Shown here in pieces: positions 11,680 to 24,574 of a stretch of DNA of 64,000 nt. The stretch is from Ctenosaura bakeri (lineage: Eukaryota; Chordata; Lepidosauria; Squamata; Iguanidae): assembly GCA_948474755.1 (NCBI GenBank), contig CAOLHI010000648.1:310001-374000 (forward strand), written 5' to 3'. The position numbers were made by a program, and so were the translations under genes. Each line of letters opens with the position of its first letter. Positions within the stretch are counted from its first letter, which is position 1. The notes under the pieces are model-generated. The model had not been told where the DNA came from, made no database searches, and saw nothing but the letters and a program-made list of their open reading frames with translations.

Positions 11680-12650
11680 ACACCTAAGTCCAAAGTAGGA
11701 CTTTATGGATGATGAGTAGGGAGGTAGTCTCATTGCAATAAGTGGGATTTCTTTCTGAGAAAAAAAAAATCAATAGCATTGCACTGAATAAATACCTAAC
11801 TTTGACACCAAATCATCACGACAACAGTAAGCAAAATGAAATATTATGTTTGTCTAAATGAATAACCAAATTGTGTAATGATTCTCTTTTTCTTTACTAC
11901 ACATTGCTGGATTAAGGTTCTGTTTTGGTAATATTCTAATATACTCTTTTTCTGCACAGATTTATTTTTTTTAAAAAAAGTATTAATTAAATTACAATTG
12001 CACAAAATGGCATTTTAGATTGCAATTGAGATTGACATTTTGAGCCTACTTTTCAATATATAAATGGCACATTTTGTCAGAGGAGTTATATTAGTCTATG
12101 CTTTCTTGCAGCTGTACGTAGTTAATATATGTACTATGCATAATTTATTTACATTGCAGACATGGTTTCACATGCTCATCAACAACACCTAATATTTGAT
12201 TATAAATGAAAAAGATAAGTTTATTTTCTCTATAAATATAAATGAAAAAGATAAGTTTATTTTCTCTATAAATCACAATTTGGCAAAGGAAAATAAACCC
12301 ATGATTTTTAATTATTGTAGTTTTAGGGCTGTAGGTTAAAAAAATCAATAAATAATATCCACTGTACTGATAGCTTTGTTTTTCTTCCAGTCTCTTAGGC
12401 ATAGCTACATGAGAGGGTGATTTTTCTGAGGGACAAATGTATTGGGAGTTGGGATTGCAACGGGGCCTTTGCAGCTGTTTGAAGTACTCCCTTGAGGTTC
12501 TTCTGATCTAAATCCATTTCCTAGCTTGTGATACCCCCACAGTGGAAAACACAGAACTACCTGTGTCACCTAGTTCCAGTCTGAGCATGGCTTTTATTAG
12601 GGATGGAAAGAAAGGCCAGAATCCTGTTGGGCAGTTATGAATGCATAACC
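11680..12650. other. AT-rich DNA with a 36-bp tandem duplication
   Basis: No gene. At about 12,202-12,272 a 35-36 bp segment (AAATGAAAAAGATAAGTTTA onward) is present twice head to tail with almost no differences, a recent local duplication. Confidence 0.6.
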
Positions 12651-12652
12651 TA

Positions 12653-12848
12653 GGCCATTTCCACCCTACACTGTTATAGTGCTATTATTCCACTTTCAAC
12701 ATCCTGTGGAATTCTAGGCTTTGTAGTTTACTGAGGCCCAAGAGCTCTCTGGCTGAGAATTCTCCCTCCCTAAAGTTTAAACCTCAGGACTCTATAAAAT
12801 GTTAAATGTGGAATAATAACACTATAACAGTGTAAGATGGAAATGGCC
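12653..12848. mobile_element. palindromic MITE family A, long-loop form, opposite loop orientation
   Basis: It begins GGCCATTTCC and ends GGAAATGGCC with perfect 10-bp termini and CTA on both sides (12,650-12,652 and 12,849-12,851). The loop segment is the reverse complement of that in the 11,480 copy, so the two are inverted relative to each other. Length 196 bp. Confidence 0.9.
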
Positions 12849-13413
12849 CTAGAATTATGCGCTCGTGACTGTTCCCTATTCATGTTCCTTGTGTAGCCCC
12901 TAGTTTAGAGGCTTGGGAAGCAGCTGGCTGATGACCCCACCCAAGTCTCATGTGAGCGATCTCTGGAATGAAGGGGAATTGAAACGGCGTCCTGCTTCTG
13001 CCTGACGCACCAGAGATCACTCACAAGAGAGGAGGGGGCCACCAGTCAACTGCTTCCTGAGCAACAGAGAAATGGAGCCCATCAATTAGAGTAACTACTT
13101 TCTAGTTAAGTGTGGATTTGGAGAATCAGGATGGGATTCACTACATAGTCCTGTAAGTGTGGTGTTTACACATATGCAAATCCCTTAAGGAATTCTGGCC
13201 AAGATTCATAATTATTTTTTTCCCAGTAAAAAAGGAAAGAAATTGTTTTCACAACAGTTAGGAAAGTCTGTTGGGAAGAAGAGGCCAGTGAAAATTTTGA
13301 GATACCAGAAATACTACCTCAAAGTGTCAGGTAGGAATTATTCAGTGGAGAAAAATACAGGCTAGAATCTCTGCCCTGGTCTACATTATGTAACTTTATG
13401 CATACTTGCCTGT

Positions 13414-13735
13414 GTAGCGGAAGCACTAAGGAACACTCCTACTGAGCTGTGAAGATGTGTATCAGGGCACCAGCAAGAGTTTTCCAATGCATATTGGTCT
13501 CATTTTGCATCGTTACAACTGCGCATCAGCCTTGTTAGGCCTTGTTCTTGATGCGCAATGGTTCTGTTGTACAACGATCGCTTTGCTGACTCTCCTGTAT
13601 AGTAACATCATGGCAGCTCCTTGCTGAATACAGACATTGTGAAACTGCTTAGTTCTGTTTCCTGCAGATGCAAGTTCAATTATGAAGACATAATGCCCCA
13701 ACTGAATTCTGGCCATATTTCATTTTTGTTTTGGA
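13414..13735 (+). repeat. unclassified dispersed repeat, copy 1
   Basis: It matches 14,392-14,650 in order: ACTGAGCTGTGAAGATGTGT, then TTGTACAACGAT, then TCTGTTTCCTGCAGATGCAAG, then a segment ending in TTCTGGCC. An imperfect inverted repeat (GCATCGTTACAACTGCGCATCA against TGATGCGCAATGG...ACAACGATCG) lies inside at about 13,508-13,580. Family not recognised. Confidence 0.5.
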
Positions 13736-14391
13736 TTTTTACAAAATGCTCCTCCCAATTTTTTGTGCAGAAAATTGGCCTCCTCCACAGGGGAGAAAAC
13801 GGATGAAAATTCTCAATTTTTGTGACAGATGTTGAGGAAAAGGCATTGGTATTTCTTCCTTTAGTGGATTTTTCCCCCCTGTCGCATTTGGGATTCTTTT
13901 TTTTCTCACAAAGGGGACAACAATACAACTTTCTGAAGAACTATTGCAACGTTGTAGATCTGCCTCCAGCCATGACTGTTACATTTTGCATGACATTTTG
14001 AGAAAGAGGGACAAGACATAACAAGAATGGATGGATTAGGTATCAGAAATTAATAAATAAAGGCCTATTGCATACTGGTGTTTGGGGGCTAGTTTTCTAG
14101 TCTTGCTTGACAGAAGGGCTAATGTGTACAACAAAAATCACCACTGTTGTTGCGATCATTTATTTGTATGGTGTCATTACTGTTCATAGCACTTGACAAG
14201 TAAAACAAAACAAAAACCATCAAGCCCCTTGCATCCTCTAGTCTAAGGACTAACTTCTCCTATCTTGACTTGCCTGCCTACTCTGATTCCCTAATTCCTT
14301 CTCATTCCTGGCAATTTCCTTCATCACCACCAAGGCTGCTCCTACTGCCCATTCTTCTGCTGCTCTTTCTCAGCTGTCAACCCAGAATTGG

Positions 14392-14650
14392 AGTAGCAAA
14401 GTGGCTGAGAAACCTGGTTACTGAATTGTGAAGATACATAACAAGACACTGGCCTTATGAGCATTAGAGTGCCATAAGGATTTGCTTCAGTCCCAAAGCC
14501 ATTGCTCCTTTTGCTGGCTGTGCTACATTGTTGTATAACAGTAGCCCTCTACTGCATACATATGTTGTGCATCTTTGCAATTCTGTTTCAGGCAGCTACA
14601 AGTCCATTTACACACATACAATACCCTAATGGGATTCTGGCCCCATTCTC
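14392..14650 (+). repeat. unclassified dispersed repeat, copy 2
   Basis: Shares ACTGAATTGTGAAGATACAT, CATTGTTGTATAACAGTAG, TCTGTTTCAGGCAGCTACAAG and GGGATTCTGGCCCC with the copy about 1 kb upstream. The middle differs, so divergence is large. Confidence 0.5.
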
Positions 14651-14654
14651 TATA

Positions 14655-16215
14655 TTGAACTCTTTTCTGAACTCCTCTCTTTCTTCTTCCACTCCAGCCC
14701 ACTCCATTTTTTGGCTATTAGTTGAATATTTCTGAATATTCTTTCCAACCTTTTTATGCATGCTAAGAGAAGGGCAACTGCTTGTGCAATGTTCTGTAAG
14801 TAGTAGAACTACTTGGATAAAACAGAATCCATGTGTCTTCCTTCTATGGGGAAAAAGCAAGATCTACCATTGGTGCATTAGGAATTATAGGACATTTGTT
14901 CATTCGACAGAAGCACAGGAGAAGGCCTTTTCAGTGGCTGGATCTCAGGAACTGAACAGAAAGGCTAGACTTTAAGAATTGATTCTTTAGAGGTAACATG
15001 CCTTGTTTAATGTGCTGGACTTTTATTTCTTCTTGTTGTTTTTCTTTTTAATGATTTATGTTTTTTAATTGATTTCAATTTATGACAGTTTACTTCCATG
15101 TTAACTTTTGGATGCTCTGAATTATTTCAACTATGTTGTTTTAATTGTTGTAAGCTTCCTTGAATCCCAAACTGTGAGGAAAAGGTGGAAAATAACAACC
15201 ACAACAACAGAAGAGGAGTATAATATTCTGACAGAACTCTGCAACTTGCTTGATTGTTTCTTTAGCCTCAACTATTTTCTCATGTTGAAGGGGTTTCACT
15301 TGGGCTTCCCACCGCTCCTGGAACTCTGTGTCCCAATGAAGTGCACCCTTCCTCCTTTGTCCTTAGCTTTAACTCACTTCAGGATATATCTCTGAGCTTT
15401 AAAGTGACACCCCAGTGAGACTATGCCCACATAAATCCAGTGAGTCATCTGTGTGATCCCATACAGTCATGACGTAGATTCTTTCACATCGAATATATAG
15501 CAGATGGTACCCAGCTGGCAAGCCAGACTTATTATTTCTTAAAATGTATCATCACTTGTAAAATATCTTAATCACCATCAGCCTCTGTGAATGCAATTTT
15601 AAGCCTGGTTGGTTGACAAAAGGAGCTTGCTCAGTCTGCAAAACATATCTACATTTCTCAAAAGCGCTGCGGATATGACTGTGAAAAATCTTAACTCATG
15701 GCTTCTGTTTTAAGGGTGGCTGCTATTACAGGGCTCTCCCTGCTTTCATAACTCAAAACAATGCTCTGACTATGCATGCAAAGGAGCACGCATGGATCAA
15801 AGTTCACCTTTTGTTCAGTCTATTGAATGCATGAGGATATGATGCAACTCTCCACAGAGTTTTGGAATCTCTATTTGTTTTATCTGGAGGTTAGCCTGCC
15901 CTTTTATAATCAGGATGGAAAACGAGGATTATTTCCTTCACAGAGCTTGGTGGTAAAAAAACAAAGTAATCAGAAACTGGGCGGTGTATTCCTCAAAGTA
16001 AAATCAAGCCTTTAAATGCAATAAGAGTCAGAAGTGCAATGGAAAAACTAAAGGTGAGAAAGGGAAACTTTGGAGGAAGGGAAACTGTGACGAAAATGGT
16101 GTGGCCCAGATCAAAGAAACTAAACTACTGCATTATTAAGGTCCAAGGAGGGAGATATGGAGGTATCCCTTTTGCACAGTGACAAATCATGGTGGAAAGA
16201 AAATGCATGAGTGCA
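14655..16215. other. no gene or recognised repeat
   Basis: Several short ORFs (longest 95 residues at 15,108-15,395) with no protein motif. Nothing repeated elsewhere in the window was seen. Confidence 0.45.
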
Positions 16216-16227
16216 TTTGTATGTATG

Positions 16228-16608
16228 TATGACGCTGCACACCGGACTTTTGGACTCCCTGGTCCAGTCCACGCTTCTCTGGAGCACTGCGTGGATGCTG
16301 CTCAGCACTGCTCCGGGGACAAAAATGGCAGCTTTTGGTTGGTCGAGGGTCTCGATCAAATGCTGAAGCTCGCCAGCCTAAAGCCCGCCCCCGGCAGATC
16401 ACAGGCTCGCACCAATGTGAGGCTGCGAATCTGCATAAGGGAGCAGGCTCGCAGTGGCGTGCTCCGTGCTTTGGAAATACCTGTTTTTAGTGGTCTTTCA
16501 AAAGCATGCTGGACAACCACTTGGGGTCGTTCTGGAACGGGCTGGGGTGCAGATCTACGTTAAGGAGGACGCTCTGCCCCATTTTAAAAACCCCGTGTGG
16601 AAACGGTC
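16228..16608 (+). mobile_element. GC-rich MITE family B, 5'-degraded copy
   Basis: It matches 31,727-32,145 throughout: CAGACTTTTGG-type start, CCACGCTTCTC(T/C)GGAGCA, GCTGCTC, CGAAAATGG-type segment, CAGATCACAGGCT, GGAGCAGGCT, TCTTTCAAAAGCATGCTGG, GAGGACGCTCTGCCC, and the right terminus CCGTGTGGAAACGGTC. The left terminus is lost. GC content is far above the flanks. A 124-residue ORF across it is not a gene. Confidence 0.8.
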
Positions 16609-16719
16609 TGTGTTTATTTTCCCCTTTCACCATTGTTTGTGATATATAATGGGACCCTTCAATGTTCAGGAGTGAAAGGAATACAGAGCAGGTTCATATG
16701 CACACAAAATATTGCCCCT

Positions 16720-17202
16720 TAGGGCCAACCCTCCACAATTGCTACAGTTAGGGACACAGAACCCCGGCAAAAGTGGAAAAAACCACAAATGTCAAAATGT
16801 GTATGTACATTCCGTGGGGAGAGGCTGAGGCATGGTGGGGAGGGTGAGCACCCATGTTACAAACCAAGTCAGGGAAAGGAGAGGGAGAGGGTTCACATTG
16901 GTATGGTGGCCCTATAATTCCTCTTTCCCATGCATCTCCTTCCTTGGGTGTGTGTGTGGGGGGGCATTGGGAGAGGGTTCGTAGTGCTGAGAAATCAGGC
17001 TGTGAGTCATTCTTAGCTGGTCAGGCAGCAGCTGGTGGAGGAGGAGGAGGACCAGAACTGGGTTTTTAAAGGCCTGCACAGCCTGATCAGAGTCACCAAG
17101 AGGGAATGTTCCCCTAGAAAAGAAGTGCTTGAGGTGTAGTGAGCAGAGGTTGAAGGGAAAACAGTCAAATCTGTTAAAGTCATTAACATGGAGGGCCAAC
17201 TG
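16720..17202 (+). mobile_element. Tc1/mariner (Tigger-like) MITE, copy 1
   Basis: The right end is GGAGGGCCAACTG followed by TA. The left end is a damaged form (GGGCCAACCCTCC). The body matches, in reverse orientation, the element at 50,877-51,302: GGACACAGAACCCCGGCAAA, AAACCACAAATGTCAAAATG, GGCTGAGGCATGGTGGGGA, CATTGGGAGAGG, and CCTGATCAGAGTCACC. CAGTTGGCCCTCC termini and TA duplications are typical of Tigger-type elements. ORFs of 132 and 71 residues inside are accidental. Confidence 0.8.
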
Positions 17203-17329
17203 TATAGTTTCACAAACCCTACTCTGTAATCTAGAGATTACCTTTCCCCTTTTCAGCTCCCTGCTACTCAATTGCCTGTCAGCCTGACATGCCCCAGCCC
17301 CGACATCCACATTAACACATTCAAGAATC

Positions 17330-18200
17330 GCTTTTTGAATAAATGTTTTTGCACACTATTGACTTTCTAAGCAACTTTGTGTAAGCGCTCTGGCCAGTTT
17401 CTTAGTGTATTGGGAAAACATCTGAGGGGAGGGGTGCAGACCTGCTCTTATTCTCACAGACTGGAGATGGTAGCTTCCCAGGCAATCTGTAGCATGCTGC
17501 CCCTCCACCTTTTTATATAACCCTGTTTTCCCCTCTCAAATCCACTCCTTTAGTAGAAAAAGGAGGAAAGCCTCTTTGGTCTTATTCAGAAAGATTTAAT
17601 AATCTATGGTAGCATGTGTCTGTAAAATTAAAACTAATGAAAAAGTACTCTGCTAAGTCAGGAATTATAGAAATAGAATGTAGTTTTTATTAAAATAACA
17701 AAAAAGGAGAAAGTATCCGGTATTATAAGTATATACAGGCAAAACGGGACTTCCAAAAATGTCTAGCCGGATTCCTTAGCTCAACTCAGTATTCAGGTAC
17801 AAAGCTTTCATACCCACTCAGACCTTTGGCTTCTCCTGCTCAAAATCCTAATCCCCAAGTGAGGGCCTCACTTTCTAACCCATTCAGAAGTGATTTGTTC
17901 TGTCCTCTGCCTCTCACTAGGCCTTGAAGAAAGACACACTTTCATTCACCAAAACCTTCCCTCCTTCTCTCCCTGAAGGGATCTCTCTCAAAAGTGCAAG
18001 TCGTTCCCTTCTATAGAGCTCCTCCACAGAAAGCTCAGCCCCTTCCATGTACCAATGGGCTGAGTTTCTGTCTTACCCAGAACCTCTTGGGTCCCTTGGT
18101 AACCTGTTGCTAAGACCAGCCTGTTTCCCCTTTTTTGTTTTTTAAACTATCAGAGAAACCAGAGGTTGAACTCAGGCAAAGCTCAGGTCTATCCAGTAAA
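17330..18200. other. unclassified, possibly an old LTR in antisense
   Basis: No gene. The stretch beginning TTTTTATTAAAATAACAAAA near 17,682 and running to about 18,170 has the look of an antisense polyadenylation region followed by a CT-rich LTR body, but no termini or second copy were found. This is only a suggestion. Confidence 0.25.
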
Positions 18201-18206
18201 GTCTAA

Positions 18207-18603
18207 GGCCTTTTCCGCACTTTGATTTAGCGATGGAGCAGAGCGTCCTCCGGCGAGGACGTTTGCACTTAGGAGCGGACTGGGTCCAGACTACTTTATG
18301 TATGTCCGGACTTGAGCCCGCTCCAGAATGACCAGAACAGGTGGTTTACCGTGCTATTGAACGACCGCTTAAAAGAGGTCTTTCAATAGCACAGCGCGCC
18401 CCAGTCCACTGCTGCGCTAATGTGTAGATTTGCAGGCTCACACCAGCACAAGGCTGCAAATCTTCCGGGGGCCATTTTTGTCCCCAGGGAAGTGTGTAGC
18501 GCAGGCACGCACTGCTCCAGATCAGCCTGGATCAGCGGAGGGAACGCGCCAGCCCAGTAAGTATCAGAACGCCCCGTTTCCCCCCCAAAGTGTGAAAAAG
18601 CCC
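18207..18603 (-). mobile_element. GC-rich MITE family B, complete
   Basis: The termini are GGCCTTTTCCGCACTTTG and CAAAGTGTGAAAAAGCCC, flanked by TAA on both sides (18,204-18,206 and 18,604-18,606). The 397-bp element is GC-rich and internally structured, with a run around GCTATTGAACGACC paired with GAGGTCTTTCAATAGC. Orientation is opposite to the copies at 16,228 and 31,690. A 143-residue minus-strand ORF (18,383-18,814) crosses its end and is not a gene. Confidence 0.88.
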
Positions 18604-19416
18604 TAACTATTTTTATAATCAGGGCTGGCCTAAGACACTTTTCTGATTGAGGCAGGACACAAGAGGCCATCCTTTTCTTACTGAAAAAGCAGACTGGATG
18701 GGCAGTGGATGGGATGGCATCCTTCATGACGCTTGAGGCCAAGTGGCATATGCTGCTCTGTTCTGTAACGGAATTAATAATAAAAAAGCCTTTGTCTATT
18801 CCATAGTGCAACATTTATCATTAATATAGAATAATTCTCTTTTCTAAACTGTTTTTACTCAGAAACACCCTACACTTTTATCACTGGGTTGAACAGTTTA
18901 TTTTACTTCTTCTGACCCAGCCCAGCCCATCTCATCCCTCCCATAAATTCTGCTGCATTCTAGAGGAGGAGGACTGGAGGAGACCACTGGGATTCCTAAT
19001 CTCTTTTGGGCAGACACAACTCCCAGTGACTAGACTTTTGCCATCACCATTAGGAACTTATTCCCTCATTTAGTTCCTTCTCTAATTAGAATACTATGCC
19101 AATGCAATTTAAAAGGATAGGCAATGAGGAAGAAATTATGGATTTTTAGAACAAGGCAAGGACAGATACCTAAACCACAAGGTTGACTTTATTTACCTGG
19201 TAGGCAAGTGAGAATCCAAACTCAGCAACTCTGTGCTTCAGAGGGCTCTCTCTCATAGAAGCTTTGTTAAGGGGAGAAGAGCACCTGAACTTTGGTCTTT
19301 TCTCTGCATGTATGGAGGGGCTGAGTACTACACATAGTTTCTTGGCAAAATTAATTCTCCTACATGTTTTTGTCAGACTCTGTGAATGACCAGAAATGAA
19401 TGTGGAAGACACAGAG

Positions 19417-19615
19417 GATCTTTGTGCACTATACTGTTATAGTGCTATTATTCCACTTTCAGCATCCTATGGAATCCTGGGACTTGGAGTTTAGGGAGGG
19501 GCCTTTAGAATTCTCAGCCAGAGAGCTCTTTGGCCTCTGTAAACTACAAAGCCCAGAATTCCACAGATGTTGAAAGTGGAATAATAGCACTATAACAGTG
19601 TAGTGTGGAAAGACT
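19417..19615. mobile_element. palindromic MITE family A, long-loop form
   Basis: Arms run from about GATCTTTGTGCACTATACTG to CAGTGTAGTGTGGAAAGACT. The inner arm words CTATGGAATCCTGGGACTTG and CCCAGAATTCCACAG pair. The loop has GAATTCTCAGCCAGAGAGCT then TTTGGCCTCTGTAAACTAC. The outer ends are eroded and no duplication is legible. Confidence 0.85.
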
Positions 19616-19619
19616 CATA

Positions 19620-22600
19620 GAGAAAGCAATGTGCTGATGTAAAGAGGTTAGAGAAGGGGCTAAATGGGGTGGTGGTGGGGTTAACCTGAAAGAAAAATGG
19701 GGCTTAAGATACACAGTTGTGTGTGTTGTGGATTTTGGAAGCACCCTGAGAGGAATAATGAGGAGCAGGATTCCATAGTATACTATGAGGAGGTTGTTTT
19801 TCTGACCTGGAAAATGAAGGCTAAACAGGGAAGGGGCATGACCTCAGTGGAACAATAGGGATTGGACAAAGAGTGTTTGTGGTATGATTGGCTTGTAGCT
19901 TGAAAAGAGAATAGGAGGTCTGTGAGAGGATCATGGAGGAAATCTTTCACTTAGGCATTGGTGGTGGATGGGTTAGTTGGAAAATTTTTTTTTAAATAAC
20001 CAGCAACAGAAGGCTATATAACTTCTTGAATCCCAAGGTCTACAAATAGTGTTGCCACTGAAATTCAGTCACACCGGGAGCATACCATTCTAGTAGTTTT
20101 CAATGAAGTAGCCATGTTAGTGTCTTGCATTCTAAAAAGAAGGACAGGGAAGGGAGCACAATAACTGCTTCCTTGTGCTAATGGTACTGGTGTTAAGCAG
20201 TGAAACGTTTATCTGTTATCTACCCTGAAAATATTTCATCTCTGATTTAATATAATGGAGCCAAGTGCCCTTGATCGATTATAATTAGCACAAAATGTCA
20301 CATAGTAATCAGAATGGGAAAAGACACAAAAATTATGGGTTCTGGAGTAGTAACTCATATTGCCTTAGGAAGACACTGGCTTTGAGAAAAAGTACAGGAA
20401 TAAGGCTCATAAACTAAAACACTTTGGGCTTTGTGACATGTTATATTTTCAGACATACACTTTGGTATGAGGTGTGAATGTGATAATGATGTATTTGTAA
20501 AATCATGTCTCAGAAAGGTACTCTTGAAGAACAAGAAATGACTTCAATTGAATGGAAGACCTGGGTTTATTGCTCATGCATACTACGATGTAGAATGGCC
20601 TTGCAGGTCAGATTGGCAGGAATTTAATGTTTAGGTCCAAGCAAATAGTAGTTCACTTGTGCCAATTTTAGGCAGAAATTGGTCCAAGCAGAAGAACCCA
20701 CAACAAGAGAGTGTGCTAGTAGAAGAGGACATATATAATCTGAAAGTAGGAAAATGAAGCTGAACCTTGTTAATCCCAACCAGAGTTGATCTATTAAATC
20801 AATAGGATTTACAGTGGAATCACTGGGTTTAATCCAGTTGGGATTCCCGTTAGTAGTTCCAGTTTGAGTGTCCAGTATTTGTATTTAGCACTGGCCTGCT
20901 TCCTTTTAATAGTGTCACTCTTCAGATTTAGAGTGTGTGTATGTGGAGTGGGGGTTATGTAGACAGGCTGATTGAAAGAAAGGGAAAGAGAGATAAAACA
21001 CAAACTAGCAAATGAACAATCAACAATAGACATCCATCCTTTAAGAATATCGAAAATACTGAATCTTGCTATCCTGGGTATTTAGGATGCCTCTTTTTTT
21101 CACAAGCCACATGAAAGAACATGTGCTGGACAGCTGCTGCTTCAGAGCTAATGATGCTTATGGCACTGGTGGTCTGCACATCACGGAAAATTCTTCGCTC
21201 TGTTGAAACGGCTCAGCCAGAGAAACTCTGCTGAACTTTGTGCAAATATAATTTAGTACCAATATCATACACTTGAACAATAGCAATGCATTCTGCTCTC
21301 TCCCAAGTTCTCAAGAATTCAACAACTGCCAACTCTTTATTGCTTTCTTGTTTGTTTGTTTATTTATTTATTTATACAAACACCTACAAAAATTTTAAAA
21401 ACATCTTGCTAAATTAAAAGCCCACCTGCTTAGTTATTAAAAGCCTTCTGTTTCCATGCTGCACTCTGTTTTCATTGATGAGATTTTTCATCAGGGTTGA
21501 CAGAGCAACTTCAAAATGAAAAAAAAAAGAAAAAAAAAGGAAAGTCTTTTGCTGTACCATTACTACTCAGGTGAGACAATCTATTTCCAAAGCAGGAGGA
21601 GGTTCTCCTACTATTGTGTTTGGTTTAAAATCAAATATCATCCAAAGCAATAACACAGAGAGAGGGATTTGGATTATATTACTTCAAGATGAGACCTGAT
21701 TTCTAGTTAGAGCCATTAATATTCAAAACTGTGATCCATGGGCAATTTATGTAAAGACATTCCCACAAGGCAACATTTCCCCACCATTTCCCTCCACCAC
21801 TTGTTCAGTCCTTGAATCACCTCTGCTGTGATCTAACAAAGCAATAGGTGAATGTGGGACTGAATATCTTTTTAAAATTTCCATTCAGGTCACAGTACTG
21901 AACACATCTATGTAAGCATTTGCAGTAGAACAGTCAGTGAAACTTCTGAATGCACATATGATTCTGTCCTGCAAATGTATATTGCTGGATCATGGTCTAA
22001 TTGTGGCATCATTTTTAAAGGATTTGATAGAGACCAGTAGTGTTTCTCCAGATGGACATAAACATCATCAAATCAAATCTAGCCAGGTGGAATGCCTGAA
22101 TGTATAGATCCAATTGGCTTATCGTTTTGTCAAGTCCTGTGAAATATTGCCATGTTGTATCCATTAGGTTGTAATATGTACACCACCAAAGGAAGAGATG
22201 GGTCATTTTGATGTCAAAATATACTGTTGCTAAGACCAAATGAAAGCAAAGCAGAGAACATCTGTGGGGTTTTGTAATATCTGTAATTTAGTAAACATTA
22301 AACTTCTGGATTTATCTGACTGTGAAGTACCGCATACATGGCTAAGTGTCTTGCCCTGTTGAGGAGAGTAATTAAAAAAACAAAAAAACTATGGGGTTTG
22401 TCATTTAAAGGGTGAAAGAAGAGGGGGAAATATTAGCTTTAAAGTTAACTACTTCTGAAATGAGTTTCCCCCTCTTCAATCATTTTTCTTTTCTTTTTCT
22501 GTCTGTATGTAGATATTGTACAAACTTAGCCATACTTAGAAAAAACCCTCAGTAGGGCATTAGCTAGCTATGATGGCACTGGTGAATTACAATGGTGTAC

Positions 22601-23060
22601 ATCAAACCTATGCCATTTCAGCTCACTTTTTTTCTCCTCACTGTTACAAGGTCATAATTCACTACGAATTATACAGCAACCAAAATCTCCCAAACCCACC
22701 TTTTCTCAGTAGCAGCCCCTCAAACCCAGCCGTTTCCTGGGCAGTGGAGAACAGCATGCAAGTATCCAACTGTTTTTCTATATTTTCCTACAGTTAGACA
22801 TAGAGCAATGACATAATTGTCAGGGACCTCTGGAGGACCCCAAAAATCCCTGTAGATGCCTGTCACTGCATATCCACAGGAAACTTATATGTTGTCCCTC
22901 ACTTCTTCTGAGCAGGAAATATCTGGGTGTTATGATTGCCACTGAGAAAATGTGAATTGGGAAGGGAATTGCACAGGACACTACTGTAGCCATCTTATAT
23001 ATAAAAGTCAAAGGTTCTTTGTCTGTGTCAGGCAAAGACCTCATATGATTGGCTGCCTAA
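19620..23060. other. unique AT-rich DNA, no gene
   Basis: No ORF above 77 residues and no LINE, LTR or SINE signature. A half palindrome at 20,775-20,860 resembles family D (see 27,619). A TTTGTTTGTTTATTTATTTA run is near 21,350. The stretch 21,110-21,470 is balanced, non-repetitive sequence that could be conserved non-coding DNA. Confidence 0.4.
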
Positions 23061-23064
23061 GAAG

Positions 23065-23150
23065 ATTCTATGGGATCTTGGAGTTTGCAGTTTAGGGAGG
23101 GGCCTTTAGAATTCTCAGCCAGAGAGCTCTTGGGTCTCAGTCAACTGTGT
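23065..23150. mobile_element. palindromic MITE family A, half copy
   Basis: ATTCTATGGGATCTTGGAGT then GCAGTTTAGGGAGGGGCC, TTTAGAATTCTCAGCCAGAG and a CTCAGTCAACTGTG end correspond to one arm and loop of the long-loop form. The other arm is missing. Confidence 0.75.
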
Positions 23151-24574
23151 CCATCTTAATTAGGTCAGTTGCTATAGATATGAGGCCTAGCAGCAAGAAA
23201 GAGAGCAGTGTATTCCCTCAGGAACCCAACCTGTGTAAATTAATAACTCTGAACATAGACTGGATTGGGGAATATGGGGAAAAGTTACAGGTACTAGACA
23301 AGACAATTTGGGGAATTAGAAACACAGGATCTCAAATCTTTCTAACAAGTATTACCTATGAGAAAATAAAATCCTGGGCAATGCTGGGTATATACACTAG
23401 TATACATCTTCTGATACAGAACCTTATCCTATGTTGTACCAAATTCAGTGGATGTTTTCTAGGAATGGTTAAGTCTGGATCCAACAGAGTTGGAAAGAAT
23501 ATCAGAAAATATTTCCAAAATAGTTGAAAAGTACGTGTTTTGTATGTCAAGAAACCCTGATGAGAAAAATCCAGGATTGACAAGAATTTTTGCATTTCAG
23601 GATTTATTTTGCACAGAAACTCACATGTTGTATTTTTGTACATGAAACAGCCTTTTCTGCACAGAAGATAGCTTTGGCCCTTTTTGCATGCCATTTCACA
23701 TACGAAAGTGTTGTGTGATTGCAAGGACCATTTCACATGATGTCGTCGCAATTGTGTGACGCTCCCAAGGCCAGTAGGTGGTGATCATGCAATATATCAT
23801 TTTCGGCTTCTTGCTGAAAATGATGTGTGATCGTGAGTCGCTCTTGGGCCCCACATGCACTTACCTTGCGTGCGGAGCCTCCAGAGACTCAGCCATTGTG
23901 CTTCCTCCTGTTACTGTGGTTATCTGGCCCAAGCCCGAGGTCTACAATTTCATATTGGTTATGGTTAATATTTCTATGTGGCACTCCATAAGATGAACTC
24001 CACGTGTCTGAAAGGGTCACGAAAAACCAGTGTAGGCAGGCACGGCCGCATGGCCTTAATTTTGCATGCTAGGTCTAGGCCAGTAAACCACTATCTGTCG
24101 CACAGCCGGTAGTGCCCTCCAGACACAGCCGGCCATTAAGCAAATGCAAGGGCTCTCAGCCCCAAACTGCTCTATACAAACGCTAAGCGCTCCTCATCTG
24201 CATACTGTTCTAACAATTGGCAGTGCTGGCCAAATCTCATCAATTCTGATTTTGACCTTCGGCAGGCTTTGTCTCCACTAAAAACCCTATTGTTCTCCTT
24301 GGGAGAGGGCTAGTCTCCAGATACAATCTTCCCTACAAAAACCCCAAGTTTGAGCTCCTTGTCGGAATGGTTGAGCCTTGTATCCCGAACTGCTGCCGCT
24401 CTGTTCAGCGAGCCTCCCCTCAGCCTCCACGTGCTGGGAAACCATGAACCCAAGCCTCGATCTCTATCTTCTCTTTTACTGGACTGCAGGATCAGGTGGA
24501 GTATCACCCCAGAACCCCTATAAATTTTCCTCACTTTCTGCTTCTATAGTTCTTGGATGAGTGCGTGAGTCGTT

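Noticed and set aside
18383..18814. 143-residue minus-strand ORF
   Set aside because: Most of it lies inside GC-rich MITE family B with its 3-bp duplication. The reading frame is accidental.
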